Position numbers and translations under genes: made by a program
Assembly: GCA_023426145.1 (NCBI GenBank)
Contig: JAFABG010000011.1
Coordinates: 14,189-78,188 of the forward strand
DNA: 64,000 bases
Direction of reading: 5' to 3'
Source of the DNA: Bacteroidota bacterium
Lineage (GTDB): Bacteria > Bacteroidota > Bacteroidia > Bacteroidales > Bacteroidaceae
Part shown: piece by piece, positions 17,601 to 25,130 of the stretch
How the letters are laid out: each line of letters begins with the position of its first letter
Position numbering within the stretch: the stretch's first letter is position 1
The notes under the pieces: generated by a model
The model's input: only the letters and a program-made list of their open reading frames with translations
Told to the model about the DNA's origin: nothing
The model's database searches: none

Positions 17601-17710
17601 TGACCCTTACCTCTTATTCAGGTTATGATCCCGAAGTAGCCTTGGGCACCGATACGGGAGCCTATCCTTCAGCACGCTCTTTTGTGTTCGGCCTTGGATT
17701 GACTTTTTGA
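14633..17710 (+). CDS. SusC/RagA-family TonB-dependent outer membrane transporter
   Basis: A 1025-residue TonB-dependent receptor with a signal peptide (residues ~1-31, ending AVQAQ), a CarboxypepD_reg-like domain (LTGKVVDRATNEAIIGATVV, ~34-110), the TonB-box-like DEVVVVGYGTQ, a plug domain with GSVAKI, IRIRGGNSVNASNEPLYVIDG and ISATAIYGSRGANGVIMITTKKG, then a 22-stranded barrel. No STN domain is present, so signalling to an anti-sigma factor is not expected. It pairs with the SusD homologue 62 bp downstream. A structured leader precedes it. The co-located PLP enzyme and symporter suggest an amino-acid or peptide ligand rather than a glycan; no glycosidase is nearby. Confidence 0.93.
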   Translation: MDLVSKARRIRLLSTLSLIIVLGFNLSAVQAQTLTGKVVDRATNEAIIGATVVDANKNAGTVTRADGGFTLKEVTYPIRLQVSFIGYQSQELLVEQPQSSFTIRLSEEVSSLDEVVVVGYGTQRRTQLTGSVAKIHSETFDVTTAPTLDGALSGAVAGLNVTASSGQPGAASSIRIRGGNSVNASNEPLYVIDGFIYYKDASLGKTGLGAIESNLNPLSTINPSDIESIEVLKDISATAIYGSRGANGVIMITTKKGQRGKATVAYRFSSGFDVVSKKLDLMNASEWAGFQKQYFYNKGGYSDSQIEAFGEGTDWQDAMLRTAFRQSHEVSVNGGSEKSRYAFSANYTDQDGVILHSGFERYNFHLNADWNLSADLTFGVSATYGKSTQQGLTTTEEVEYNSSPYSAGITNSFVYGLLTPQVVPVYLQDGAYNYANPYEYAYFAIGNKKANAVSDLTNSVAESINNYLLSNVWAQYKKGDFTGKVTVGLNKEQITQNYFSPSYTSLGLANQGMGGIGNKTNEVWQQEYTLTWGKQLNETNYLDALVGYTHQRTQSDYHSVLVTHFTNENLKHNNLADGSTVYPPKSGTSQSTLNSLIARVNYTLLNRYNATATFRADNSSRFAKSHRWGYFPSIGLSWNLDQEEFLRRSSNLSNLKLRASFGVVGNQEIGDYEYSLNYTAGQYDGSSSYAKANDANENLKWETTLSYNIGVDLGLWNNRLSLVADAYYKKTSDLLLEVPVGFSSGVSTQLQNVGNVVNKGIELTLNGTLLKQKGLQWVASANIAYNSNRISNMGTTNTIIMGTSNETILRKGESLGTFYGLRFAGIVQEGEDVSLLPTVNGNTPKPGDLKYTDVDGNKRIDGNDRVVLGSIQPDFTYGFSTQLNWKRFDFNVVFSGSYGNELYNAIGRRLEQTGDSYNLLRSVLHSWTKENPSQRLPYASNERPTSYIDSRYVEEASYLKLRNVTLGYSFPFSSKNGIDVRVFATASNVLTLTSYSGYDPEVALGTDTGAYPSARSFVFGLGLTF

Positions 17711-17772
17711 GATGAGTCGTTGACAAATAAAGAATTAAAACCCAATCAAATTAATCATTTATAGTTTAAGGT

Positions 17773-19428
17773 ATGAAGAAAAAACTTTTTTCCAGTGTAG
17801 TAGTTGCCGCCACTTTATCCATTAGTTTAGTGGCTTGCAGCGATAAGAATGATGGAGTGAACGGCGGTGGTGGTATTATTGATAATCCGGTCACGAATGA
17901 CGAAACAGCTATTTCAACCGTCAATGGTGTTTATAGTCAGTGGCAGCCCCTAAGTTCCTCCTTCTCTTTCATTATCGAACTCAATTCGAGCAGTTTGATC
18001 TCTTTTGAGGGAGAGGAGTCGGAACCAGGCCCTCTCAATAGTCGTTTCGAACAGCGTGAAGATACTTGGTACCAAGTGAAAATCTTCAATCGCCTACTGT
18101 TAGGTATTAGCAACGGCAATCAAAATATAACGTTGCTGACTGATGCATTCCAGAATGGTCGGTTGAGTCAAGCGGGATATAATGCTGCCGTAGGAAAAGC
18201 GAAATTACTTCGCGGACTTGCCTATCTTTACTTGGTCCAGCTTTGGGGTGAAGTACCCGTGTTTACAGAACAGGGCGGAAGCACGAAGGAACGTCAACCC
18301 ATCGATCAGGTCTATAATCAGATAGTGTCCGACTTGAGCGATGCGGAGACCTTGTTGCTCGATTATTCAGGAGATCCTATCACTCCTTCAAAGCAGACTG
18401 CACAAGCGCTTCTTGCCCGTGCTTATCTGGCTTGGGGCGACAATCCGTTGTCCGCTTCACAGATTGCAGCTATTGCCGATGGACAGACCGATCCTGCCTT
18501 CTCTAAAAACGACGGGCGTTTAGAAAAAGCTGTTGAGTATGCCGATAAAGTGATCAATAGTAAGCGTCTTGGACTTGATCCGGATTTTTCTAAACTCTTT
18601 GGTCGTGACTATGAGAGCAATAAGCGTGGAACCAATGAGCATCTTTTCACGATCAAACATGATGGCGATTCTTATGATGCACAAGGCAATCATCAGACCC
18701 ATTGTGCGTGGACCTTTCCCTTTCAGAATGGAGAGCATGGTCAAGCCTTTACTGAGAACCACTTAGAAGTAGCAGATGTTACCCTTTACGACCGTTGGCA
18801 TGATGAGTATCCTCAGGACAAACGCCTCGAAGAAACTTATCTGACTTCTCTAGCCAATCCAGTAGACGGACTTACCTATACCTATTATTCACCTATCTAC
18901 ACACCGATAAATGGTAAGGCAGTAGACCGTTCATATACAAATGCGGTGAACGAAGAGATTACTCATAATTCAGTCGACCGAATTGAAATACGTTATGCTG
19001 AAGTGTTACTTACAAAGGCTGAAGCCCTAGTCCAACTCGGCCGAAACACAGAAGCGGCCGCCCCCTTCAACTTGTTGCGAACCAGAGCAGGGATAAAGAC
19101 CATAGATGCTCCTACGTTAGATCAAATTAAGCGTGAATGGGACTATGAGTTCACTTATGAGCAAAAGAAACTATTTAATTCTTATCGCTGGAAAAATCTC
19201 ATTGCTTCGGTAAAAGAAGTCGATAGCTATGAGCACTTTGACAACAGTTATGCCAATGAAGGAGCAACCGGACGTGACGGGAAAATTGTTTCATCGTTTT
19301 ATGCCAAGATTCACAAACACCTTGTTGCTAAATATAACAATGTGCGTGGGCGGCACTATCGCCAACCTATTCCCCTTGGATTAAATGGAGAAGATCTTGG
19401 TATCCTTCCGCAAAATCCAGGTTATTAA
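17773..19428 (+). CDS. SusD/RagB-family outer membrane lipoprotein
   Basis: 551 residues with a lipoprotein signal (LVAC, Cys22). SusD landmarks are KAKLLRGLAYLYLVQLWGEVPVF (TPR-like helix with the LxGW type motif), QTAQALLARAYLAWGDNP, and the C-terminal RIEIRYAEVLLTKAEALVQLGRNTEAAAPFNLLRTRAGI, followed by EWDYEFTYEQKKLFNSYRWKNLI. It is the ligand-capturing lid of the SusC transporter encoded just upstream. Between residues ~200 and 300 it has a glycine/aspartate-rich region typical of the variable binding site. The symporter gene starts 19 bp downstream. Confidence 0.92.
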   Translation: MKKKLFSSVVVAATLSISLVACSDKNDGVNGGGGIIDNPVTNDETAISTVNGVYSQWQPLSSSFSFIIELNSSSLISFEGEESEPGPLNSRFEQREDTWYQVKIFNRLLLGISNGNQNITLLTDAFQNGRLSQAGYNAAVGKAKLLRGLAYLYLVQLWGEVPVFTEQGGSTKERQPIDQVYNQIVSDLSDAETLLLDYSGDPITPSKQTAQALLARAYLAWGDNPLSASQIAAIADGQTDPAFSKNDGRLEKAVEYADKVINSKRLGLDPDFSKLFGRDYESNKRGTNEHLFTIKHDGDSYDAQGNHQTHCAWTFPFQNGEHGQAFTENHLEVADVTLYDRWHDEYPQDKRLEETYLTSLANPVDGLTYTYYSPIYTPINGKAVDRSYTNAVNEEITHNSVDRIEIRYAEVLLTKAEALVQLGRNTEAAAPFNLLRTRAGIKTIDAPTLDQIKREWDYEFTYEQKKLFNSYRWKNLIASVKEVDSYEHFDNSYANEGATGRDGKIVSSFYAKIHKHLVAKYNNVRGRHYRQPIPLGLNGEDLGILPQNPGY

Positions 19429-19447
19429 TTCTTATCTATCTTTAGTT

Positions 19448-20608
19448 ATGAAATTTCTTTCGAATACCATAGTTTTATTGTTGCTGGCAGTGATTGTTGG
19501 CATATTAGCAGGATTCTTCATTCCCGAGACGGGAATGAAGATCGTGTTAGTTATAAAGCAGATCAGTGGACAAATCATCTTTTTTCTTGTGCCGTTGATC
19601 ATCATCGGTTTTGTGGCTCCATCCATAGCCTCATTGAAAGGGAACGTCTCGCGATTGATCCTTTTTGCTTTCACTTTGGCTTACATGTCCTCCATTGGTG
19701 CTGCTTTTTTTGCTTTGTTTACCGGCTATCAGGTTATTCCTTGGCTTAACATCTCTCCGGCTTCCGAGTCCTTGCGTGATTTGCCGAAGGTCCTATTTCA
19801 GTTGGAGATCCCTCCTGTGCTGAATGTGATGTCTGCGTTGTTACTCTCCATACTTCTCGGATTAGGCAGTCTTTGGACCCGATCTAAAGTGCTTGTCGTT
19901 TTGTTCGTTCAGTTGAAGGAGGTCGTGTTGCAGTTGGTAAAACGTGTGTTGGTTCCTCTTTTGCCCTTCTATGTGGCGGCAAACTTTTGTGTACTCTCCT
20001 ATGAAGGAAACATCTCTCGTTTGGGAATCTTCCTGCCAGTCATCCTCATTGTGATTGTTTGCCACTATTTGTGGTTGTTGCTTCTCTATGTGTGCGCTTC
20101 CCTCTATTCAGGTAAGAATAGTTGGCAGGTCTTGAAGTACTATGGACCGGTTTATTTCACCGCTTTAGGTACGATGTCGTCTGCTGCCACCCTAGGTGTA
20201 GCGTTAGATAGTGCCCGTAAGAGCCCTTTATTAGATAAAGAAGTAACCGACTTTTCTATTCCCTTGTTTGCCAATATTCACCTTTGCGGGTCGGTCTTGA
20301 CCGAAGTTTTTTTTGTTTGTGTTGTTTCCCAGCTACTCTACGGACATCTGCCCGATCTCTCTACGCTCTCCCTTTTCATCTTTCTTCTCGGAATATTCGC
20401 TGTAGGAGCACCTGGTGTTCCGGGGGGCACAGTGCTGGCTTCATTAGGTATAGTGGTGTCAGTGCTTGGTTTTGATGATGCCGGAACAGCTCTGCTTATT
20501 ACCATTTTTGCCTTACAAGATAGTTTTGGGACAGCATGTAATGTGACTGGAGACGGTGCGCTTGCTTTAATCACCGGCACCTTTGCTGGCCGTCATTCCA
20601 AAGCCTAA
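19448..20608 (+). CDS. Dicarboxylate/amino acid:cation symporter (DAACS family)
   Basis: A 386-residue inner membrane symporter. The start at 19448 (MKFLSNTIVL) is chosen over an upstream in-frame ATG at 19385 because the latter lies inside the SusD coding region and would add a non-hydrophobic tail. About eight membrane segments and two re-entrant loops are expected. Family motifs visible are GTMSSAATLGVALDSARKSPLL (serine-rich HP1), CGSVLTEVFFVCV and GAPGVPGGTVLASLGIVVSVLGFDDAGTALLITIFALQDSFGTACNVTGDGALALI, the substrate/Na-binding C-terminal region. Clustered with SusCD, it would complete import across the inner membrane for an anionic amino acid or dicarboxylate. Confidence 0.88.
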   Translation: MKFLSNTIVLLLLAVIVGILAGFFIPETGMKIVLVIKQISGQIIFFLVPLIIIGFVAPSIASLKGNVSRLILFAFTLAYMSSIGAAFFALFTGYQVIPWLNISPASESLRDLPKVLFQLEIPPVLNVMSALLLSILLGLGSLWTRSKVLVVLFVQLKEVVLQLVKRVLVPLLPFYVAANFCVLSYEGNISRLGIFLPVILIVIVCHYLWLLLLYVCASLYSGKNSWQVLKYYGPVYFTALGTMSSAATLGVALDSARKSPLLDKEVTDFSIPLFANIHLCGSVLTEVFFVCVVSQLLYGHLPDLSTLSLFIFLLGIFAVGAPGVPGGTVLASLGIVVSVLGFDDAGTALLITIFALQDSFGTACNVTGDGALALITGTFAGRHSKA

Positions 20609-20637
20609 GTTGTTGAACTATTAACACCCTACATGCA

Positions 20638-21288
20638 ATGAATACAGATACTACATTTATTCTGGCCGATAACCAAGATATCACTCGTTCAGGACTTCAT
20701 CATTACTTATTCAATTTATTTGGAGAGTGTCAGGTAATGGATGTTGCCGATAAAAAAGGATTAATCCAAGCCTTGATTGCTTGTAGCAACAGTGTTGTTG
20801 TTCTTGATTATACATTGTTCGATCTGAATGGGGTGGAGGAGTTTCTCATTATAGCTAAACGGTTTCCGTCGGTCAGTTGGATTTTATTTTCAAGTGAATT
20901 GAGTGAAGATTTCATCCGTAAACTGAGTATTGAAAAGAATATTAGCATGATTTTGAAGGAGAATTCAGGTGAAGAGATCAGTTCTGCTTTAGTTTGTGCT
21001 GCTCGTAAAGAACGCTTTTTCAGTCATCAGATTGCTAATTTATTGATTCTTGGTGCCGGGAAGTCTACTACTCATTCTAGTTTGACGGCAACAGAAGTCG
21101 ATATCCTCAAACTGATAGCTCTAGGCAAATCGGTTAAAGAGATTGCACAGGAAAGAACGTCAAGTATGCATACCATAATTACGCATAAGAAAAACATCTT
21201 TCGTAAGCTTGGCGTGAACAACGTTTATGAAGCAACTAAATATGCTCTCCGTGCAGGTCTGGTGGAGATGGTTGAGTATTATATCTGA
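20638..21288 (+). CDS. LuxR-type response regulator (REC-like + GerE HTH)
   Basis: 216 residues: an N-terminal receiver-like domain (~5-120) with the probable phospho-acceptor D57 in VVVLDYTLFDLNG, and a C-terminal LuxR/GerE helix-turn-helix (~148-205: LTATEVDILKLIALGKSVKEIAQERTSS...THKKNIFRKLGV). No sensor kinase gene is adjacent. It follows the symporter gene by 29 bp on the same strand, so it could be expressed with the transport operon and regulate it. The receiver has the N-terminal acidic residue (ADNQD) and K103-like residue (LKEN), so it can be a true phosphorylatable domain. Confidence 0.85.
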   Translation: MNTDTTFILADNQDITRSGLHHYLFNLFGECQVMDVADKKGLIQALIACSNSVVVLDYTLFDLNGVEEFLIIAKRFPSVSWILFSSELSEDFIRKLSIEKNISMILKENSGEEISSALVCAARKERFFSHQIANLLILGAGKSTTHSSLTATEVDILKLIALGKSVKEIAQERTSSMHTIITHKKNIFRKLGVNNVYEATKYALRAGLVEMVEYYI

Positions 21289-21356
21289 TTTATTGTTGGT
21301 GAATAGGTATAAAGATGTTACTTTTACCACATTAACAATCAGAAACGAAACCAGAA

Positions 21357-22229
21357 ATGATGAATAAGAAGAAAGTTTTAGTAGCTGGAGCTACCGGTTA
21401 TCTTGGAAGATATGTTACGCAAGAGTTGGCAACATCGGAGTCTTATGATACAAAGATTGTCGTTCGCCAAAAGTCTAAAGCTCAGCTTGAATATACTGAT
21501 ATTGAAGTTGTTGAGGCTGAAGTGACTCAGCCTGATACCTTAGCCGGTATTTGCGAAGGAGTCGATATCGTTATAAGTAGCATTGGTATCACGCGTCAAA
21601 AAGATGGACTGACATACATGGATGTCGATTATCAGGCCAATGTGAATCTCCTTGATGAAGCGAAGAAGAGTGGGGTAACGAAGTTTATCTATATTTCAGT
21701 CTTACATGGAGATCAGTTACGCGAATTGAAGATTTGTGAAGCTAAGGAAAAATTCGTAGATTATTTGAAGGCATCCGGTTTGGACTATTGCATCATTCGG
21801 CCCAACGGATTCTTTTCGGATATGGGAGACTTTCTAAAAATGGCAAAAAGCGGTACAGTTTATCTATTTGGTGATGGAAAATTACAGCTTAATCCCATTC
21901 ATGGGGAAGACTTAGCTAAGGTCTGTATCCATGCCATTACTGCTGATGACAAAGAAATTAATGTGGGTGGCCCTGATCTTTTATCGCAATATGAGATCGC
22001 AGAACTGGCTTTTAAAGCCTATTCCAAATCTGTGAAGGTGACTTATTTGCCCAGTTGGATAAGAAAATCAGTGCTTTGGTTCCTTCGAACAGTAACTAGT
22101 TCTAAAACCTACGGACCATTGGAATTCTTTATGACTACGATGGTGATGGATATGTCTTCTCCTCAATATGGAACTCACCGTCTGGAAGACTTTTTTAATG
22201 AACAAGCTAAAGCAGAGCAAAAGAATTAA
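21357..22229 (+). CDS. NAD(P)-binding Rossmann protein (NmrA/atypical SDR-like)
   Basis: A 290-residue atypical short-chain dehydrogenase. The dinucleotide motif VAGATGYLGRYV is near the N-terminus, followed by the conserved block VVISSIGITRQK and LDYCIIRPNGFFSDMGDFLKMAKSG. No YxxxK catalytic pair is obvious in the usual place, as in NmrA-like and complex-I-assembly-like atypical SDRs. The function is unknown. It lies 68 bp after the LuxR gene and ends at a hairpin shared with the convergent M16 peptidase gene. A start at the second Met (21360) is equally possible. Confidence 0.75.
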   Translation: MMNKKKVLVAGATGYLGRYVTQELATSESYDTKIVVRQKSKAQLEYTDIEVVEAEVTQPDTLAGICEGVDIVISSIGITRQKDGLTYMDVDYQANVNLLDEAKKSGVTKFIYISVLHGDQLRELKICEAKEKFVDYLKASGLDYCIIRPNGFFSDMGDFLKMAKSGTVYLFGDGKLQLNPIHGEDLAKVCIHAITADDKEINVGGPDLLSQYEIAELAFKAYSKSVKVTYLPSWIRKSVLWFLRTVTSSKTYGPLEFFMTTMVMDMSSPQYGTHRLEDFFNEQAKAEQKN

Positions 22230-22235
22230 TCCTAT

Positions 22236-22291
22236 AAAGCATTTCGCTACCATCCGGCATGTGGGGTTTGCCAGACAGTAGCGAATGTTTT
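22236..22291. terminator. Bidirectional terminator between convergent genes
   Basis: AAAGCATTTCGCTAC pairs with GTAGCGAATGTTTT with one bulge; an inner GGCA/TGCC extension closes the loop. It lies between the NAD(P)-binding protein gene and the M16 peptidase stop. Confidence 0.65.
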
Positions 22292-22295
22292 CTAC

Positions 22296-25112
22296 TTATT
22301 TATCACTGGGTATAAACATCATGTCAGTAATGTTTGCCCCTTTGAAAAGTTTTTTAGCGAATTTTTGAATGTCTTGTGGTTTCACTTGGTCAAGAATTTC
22401 ATCAAAGTTCTTTGGATCAGTGATGTCAGTTCCATCGATATAATAACTCATGATTACACTCATCCAGTAGCTATTATGATTTTTCGCCTGCTCATTCTTC
22501 TTCCTTAGATTCGTGATGATCTTGTTCACTTCCTCTTCAGTTGGTGCCGTTTTCATGATTTTCTCCGTTTCAGCATAAATCAATGATTTTAAGAAATCTG
22601 CTTTCTCCGGATCACAGTCAAATTGCATACTCATTGAGCAAGAAGAATAAGGGATACGTGAGCTACTTGCACTCACAGATACCCCATAAGTACCTCCTTC
22701 TTTCTCTCGGATATTTTCTGTATAGCGCAATTGCAAAACACCTTCTAGGATACTGTTGTAGATCGTGTTGGCTATGGAATACTTCATCTCCTTTGAGAAG
22801 CTAGTAATCACTGTTGTTTTCGGCACTTCTAGTTTTATAGGAATCACTTTCGACACTTTGCCTTTAGGCCCACGCACCTTATTGTCTTTCCAGGTTTCTT
22901 TGCGATAGTCGGATTTCAAGGCTCCAATATACTTTTCGGCCAACAAGCGTACTTGCTCTTCATCAGCATTGCCCACAATAAAGAAAGTAAAGTCGCTCGC
23001 ATCTTTGATTCTATCGCGATAGACCTTTTCTAGTTTATCCAATGTGATATGATCTAAATAATTCTCATTGAAAAGCCATATACGCGGGTGATAATTCCCC
23101 ATGATCATTCTGATTGAATCTTGCATCATTTTCTGAGGCTTATCTTTCATTTGAGACAGGCTCAGTTTGTTGCGCGTCATCATCGAACTAAACAATTTCT
23201 GGTCGAAACGAGGCGCTTCAAAGCGTAAGTACATCAATTGAAACATGGTTTCCATGTCTTTTGGAGTTGCTGAACCGCTTAAACTCTCGGATAGCCCATT
23301 GATCGCTACTCCGCACCCAGCCATTTTGCCTGAAAGCATTTTCTGCAAAGTGATCGGGTCAAAGTCGCCCAATCCAAACGAACTGACAATAGACGAGGCA
23401 TTTTCTGCTGCAGGGAGCATGTCAACGTCGTAGAGCGAAGTTCCTCCTTCACTATAAGCATAAAGGGAGACGTTATCTTTCTCAAAATCGGCCCATCGGT
23501 ACACTACTTTGGCACCGTTACTTAACACCCATTCCGTAGCATTGAACTTAGGCAATTTTTTGGTAGACACAACAGTTCCCCCCTTCAATTGCCGTTTGAT
23601 GAGTGATGTTCCGCCTACTTTGTCTTCATAGGCTTGTAAGTTAGTTGCCTTCGACGTTTTATCCCAGATCGATAGCACTTCTTCTTTTGTTAAGAATTTC
23701 TCACCTTCCGTAGGACCACTGATCGTTATGGTTCTATTTTTTCCTGCGTTCCACACTATTGCTTTGTCGGATACCTCTTTAGCCGAAATAGTCGGTATCA
23801 ATTCTTTTGCTAGCTGATAGTAAGTTTCAAAAGCAAGCATAGGAGATTGTTCAAGGAAATGGCTCTTTATATCCCCCATAATACTTTCGTTGTCAACCTT
23901 ATCTTTCTGCTTATAAGCTGATTCAAGGCCGGCTAGCATGTTTGTTTTCGCCCGCTCCAACTCACTATCGGTAAATCCGAAGCGTTTGATTCTCTCATTC
24001 TCCTTTAAGATAGCTTCCCAAGCTAAAGCCTCTTCGTTAGGTTTGGGTACAACGCTGATTCGATAAGCCGAATAGCCCCTCACCAATCCACCGTATCCAA
24101 TGCTTGCACGCATAAATGGCGGGTTCTCTTGTTGCATCATTTCTCTAATGCGGGCACCGATCATGCTATTATAGAAAGAGGTGATAAGTACTTCTTTTAA
24201 ATAAGCCACCGTATTCTTTTCGGCTGCCGAAACATCCCGGAATCGTATCGTAGCCCCAATGGAAGTACTCGAAATCTCTTTATCCGTTGCAAGCACATAA
24301 TTCGTTTCCTTCTGATCGGGGATGCTGAAGAAAGGACGTTCTGTCGGATTCTTTACTGCGGGAATCGTAGAAAACATTTTTTTGATTTTCTCTTCCATCA
24401 CTTTCACATCAATATCACCGACGACAGCGATAGCCTCCAAATCCGTACGATACCATTTATGGTAGAAGTCGCGAATCGTTTGATACTTGAAATTCTTGAT
24501 CACGTCTAATGACCCTATCACGTCACGTACAGCATATTTTGAGTCTTTAAACAAGACTGGCGATGTCTGAGCTTGAATACGGAATGAAGGAGTACGTCGT
24601 GTGCGCCACTCTTCACTAATAACCCCTCTCTCACCATCAATCTCTTTGTCTTCTAGGGTGAGGTAGTACGACCAATCATGAAGAATCAGCAAGCATGTAT
24701 CTACTAGCGATTCGCTGGCAGTGGGCACTGAGCTTAGGTTATATACTGTCTCGTTGTGGGCTGTGTAAGCATTCACATTCTGTCCGAAGGCTACGCCATG
24801 TTTCTCAAGCCCTGTGATAATCCCTTTTCCTGGGAAAGAGGCTGTACCTTGAAAAGCCATGTGTTCCAGGAAGTGTGCTAATCCATTCTGATCGTCTTCT
24901 TCCAACAATGCACCTGCATTTCTTAGAATATAAAAGCTAGCCCTTCCGGCAGGTTCGGTGTTGTGACGTAGGTAATAGGTAATTCCGTTCGGCAGTTTCC
25001 CAACGATAGTTTCCGGATCCTGAGGTAATCTCTGTTGAAGATTAATTTGGGCTTGTAATCCCGAAATATTGTATGCACATAAGAGTGCATACAATAAGAA
25101 AAATCTTTTCAT
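22296..25112 (-). CDS. M16 family zinc metallopeptidase (PqqL/pitrilysin-like)
   Basis: A 938-residue secreted M16 protease with signal peptide 1-22 (GLQAQ). The inverted zinc motif HxxEH is intact at residues 80-84 (HFLEH), and the distal glutamate region reads GERGVISEEWRTRR. Two tandem M16 halves are present, the first active and the second (from ~residue 500) without the motif, containing the R/Y substrate-closing block RYTENIREKEGGTYGVSVS. Such enzymes degrade peptides of about 10-70 residues in a closed chamber, here in the periplasm. It is the last gene of the tight minus-strand operon with SusC/SusD and an ABC system, so it probably digests an imported peptide or processes a partner protein. 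Confidence 0.92.
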   Translation of the reverse strand: MKRFFLLYALLCAYNISGLQAQINLQQRLPQDPETIVGKLPNGITYYLRHNTEPAGRASFYILRNAGALLEEDDQNGLAHFLEHMAFQGTASFPGKGIITGLEKHGVAFGQNVNAYTAHNETVYNLSSVPTASESLVDTCLLILHDWSYYLTLEDKEIDGERGVISEEWRTRRTPSFRIQAQTSPVLFKDSKYAVRDVIGSLDVIKNFKYQTIRDFYHKWYRTDLEAIAVVGDIDVKVMEEKIKKMFSTIPAVKNPTERPFFSIPDQKETNYVLATDKEISSTSIGATIRFRDVSAAEKNTVAYLKEVLITSFYNSMIGARIREMMQQENPPFMRASIGYGGLVRGYSAYRISVVPKPNEEALAWEAILKENERIKRFGFTDSELERAKTNMLAGLESAYKQKDKVDNESIMGDIKSHFLEQSPMLAFETYYQLAKELIPTISAKEVSDKAIVWNAGKNRTITISGPTEGEKFLTKEEVLSIWDKTSKATNLQAYEDKVGGTSLIKRQLKGGTVVSTKKLPKFNATEWVLSNGAKVVYRWADFEKDNVSLYAYSEGGTSLYDVDMLPAAENASSIVSSFGLGDFDPITLQKMLSGKMAGCGVAINGLSESLSGSATPKDMETMFQLMYLRFEAPRFDQKLFSSMMTRNKLSLSQMKDKPQKMMQDSIRMIMGNYHPRIWLFNENYLDHITLDKLEKVYRDRIKDASDFTFFIVGNADEEQVRLLAEKYIGALKSDYRKETWKDNKVRGPKGKVSKVIPIKLEVPKTTVITSFSKEMKYSIANTIYNSILEGVLQLRYTENIREKEGGTYGVSVSASSSRIPYSSCSMSMQFDCDPEKADFLKSLIYAETEKIMKTAPTEEEVNKIITNLRKKNEQAKNHNSYWMSVIMSYYIDGTDITDPKNFDEILDQVKPQDIQKFAKKLFKGANITDMMFIPSDK

Positions 25113-25130
25113 TTTTATAGGTTTAGAATT

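Noticed and set aside
19385..19447. Longer symporter starting inside the SusD gene
   Set aside because: The extension overlaps SusD coding sequence and is not membrane-like; MKFLSNTIVL at 19448 is a normal N-terminus.
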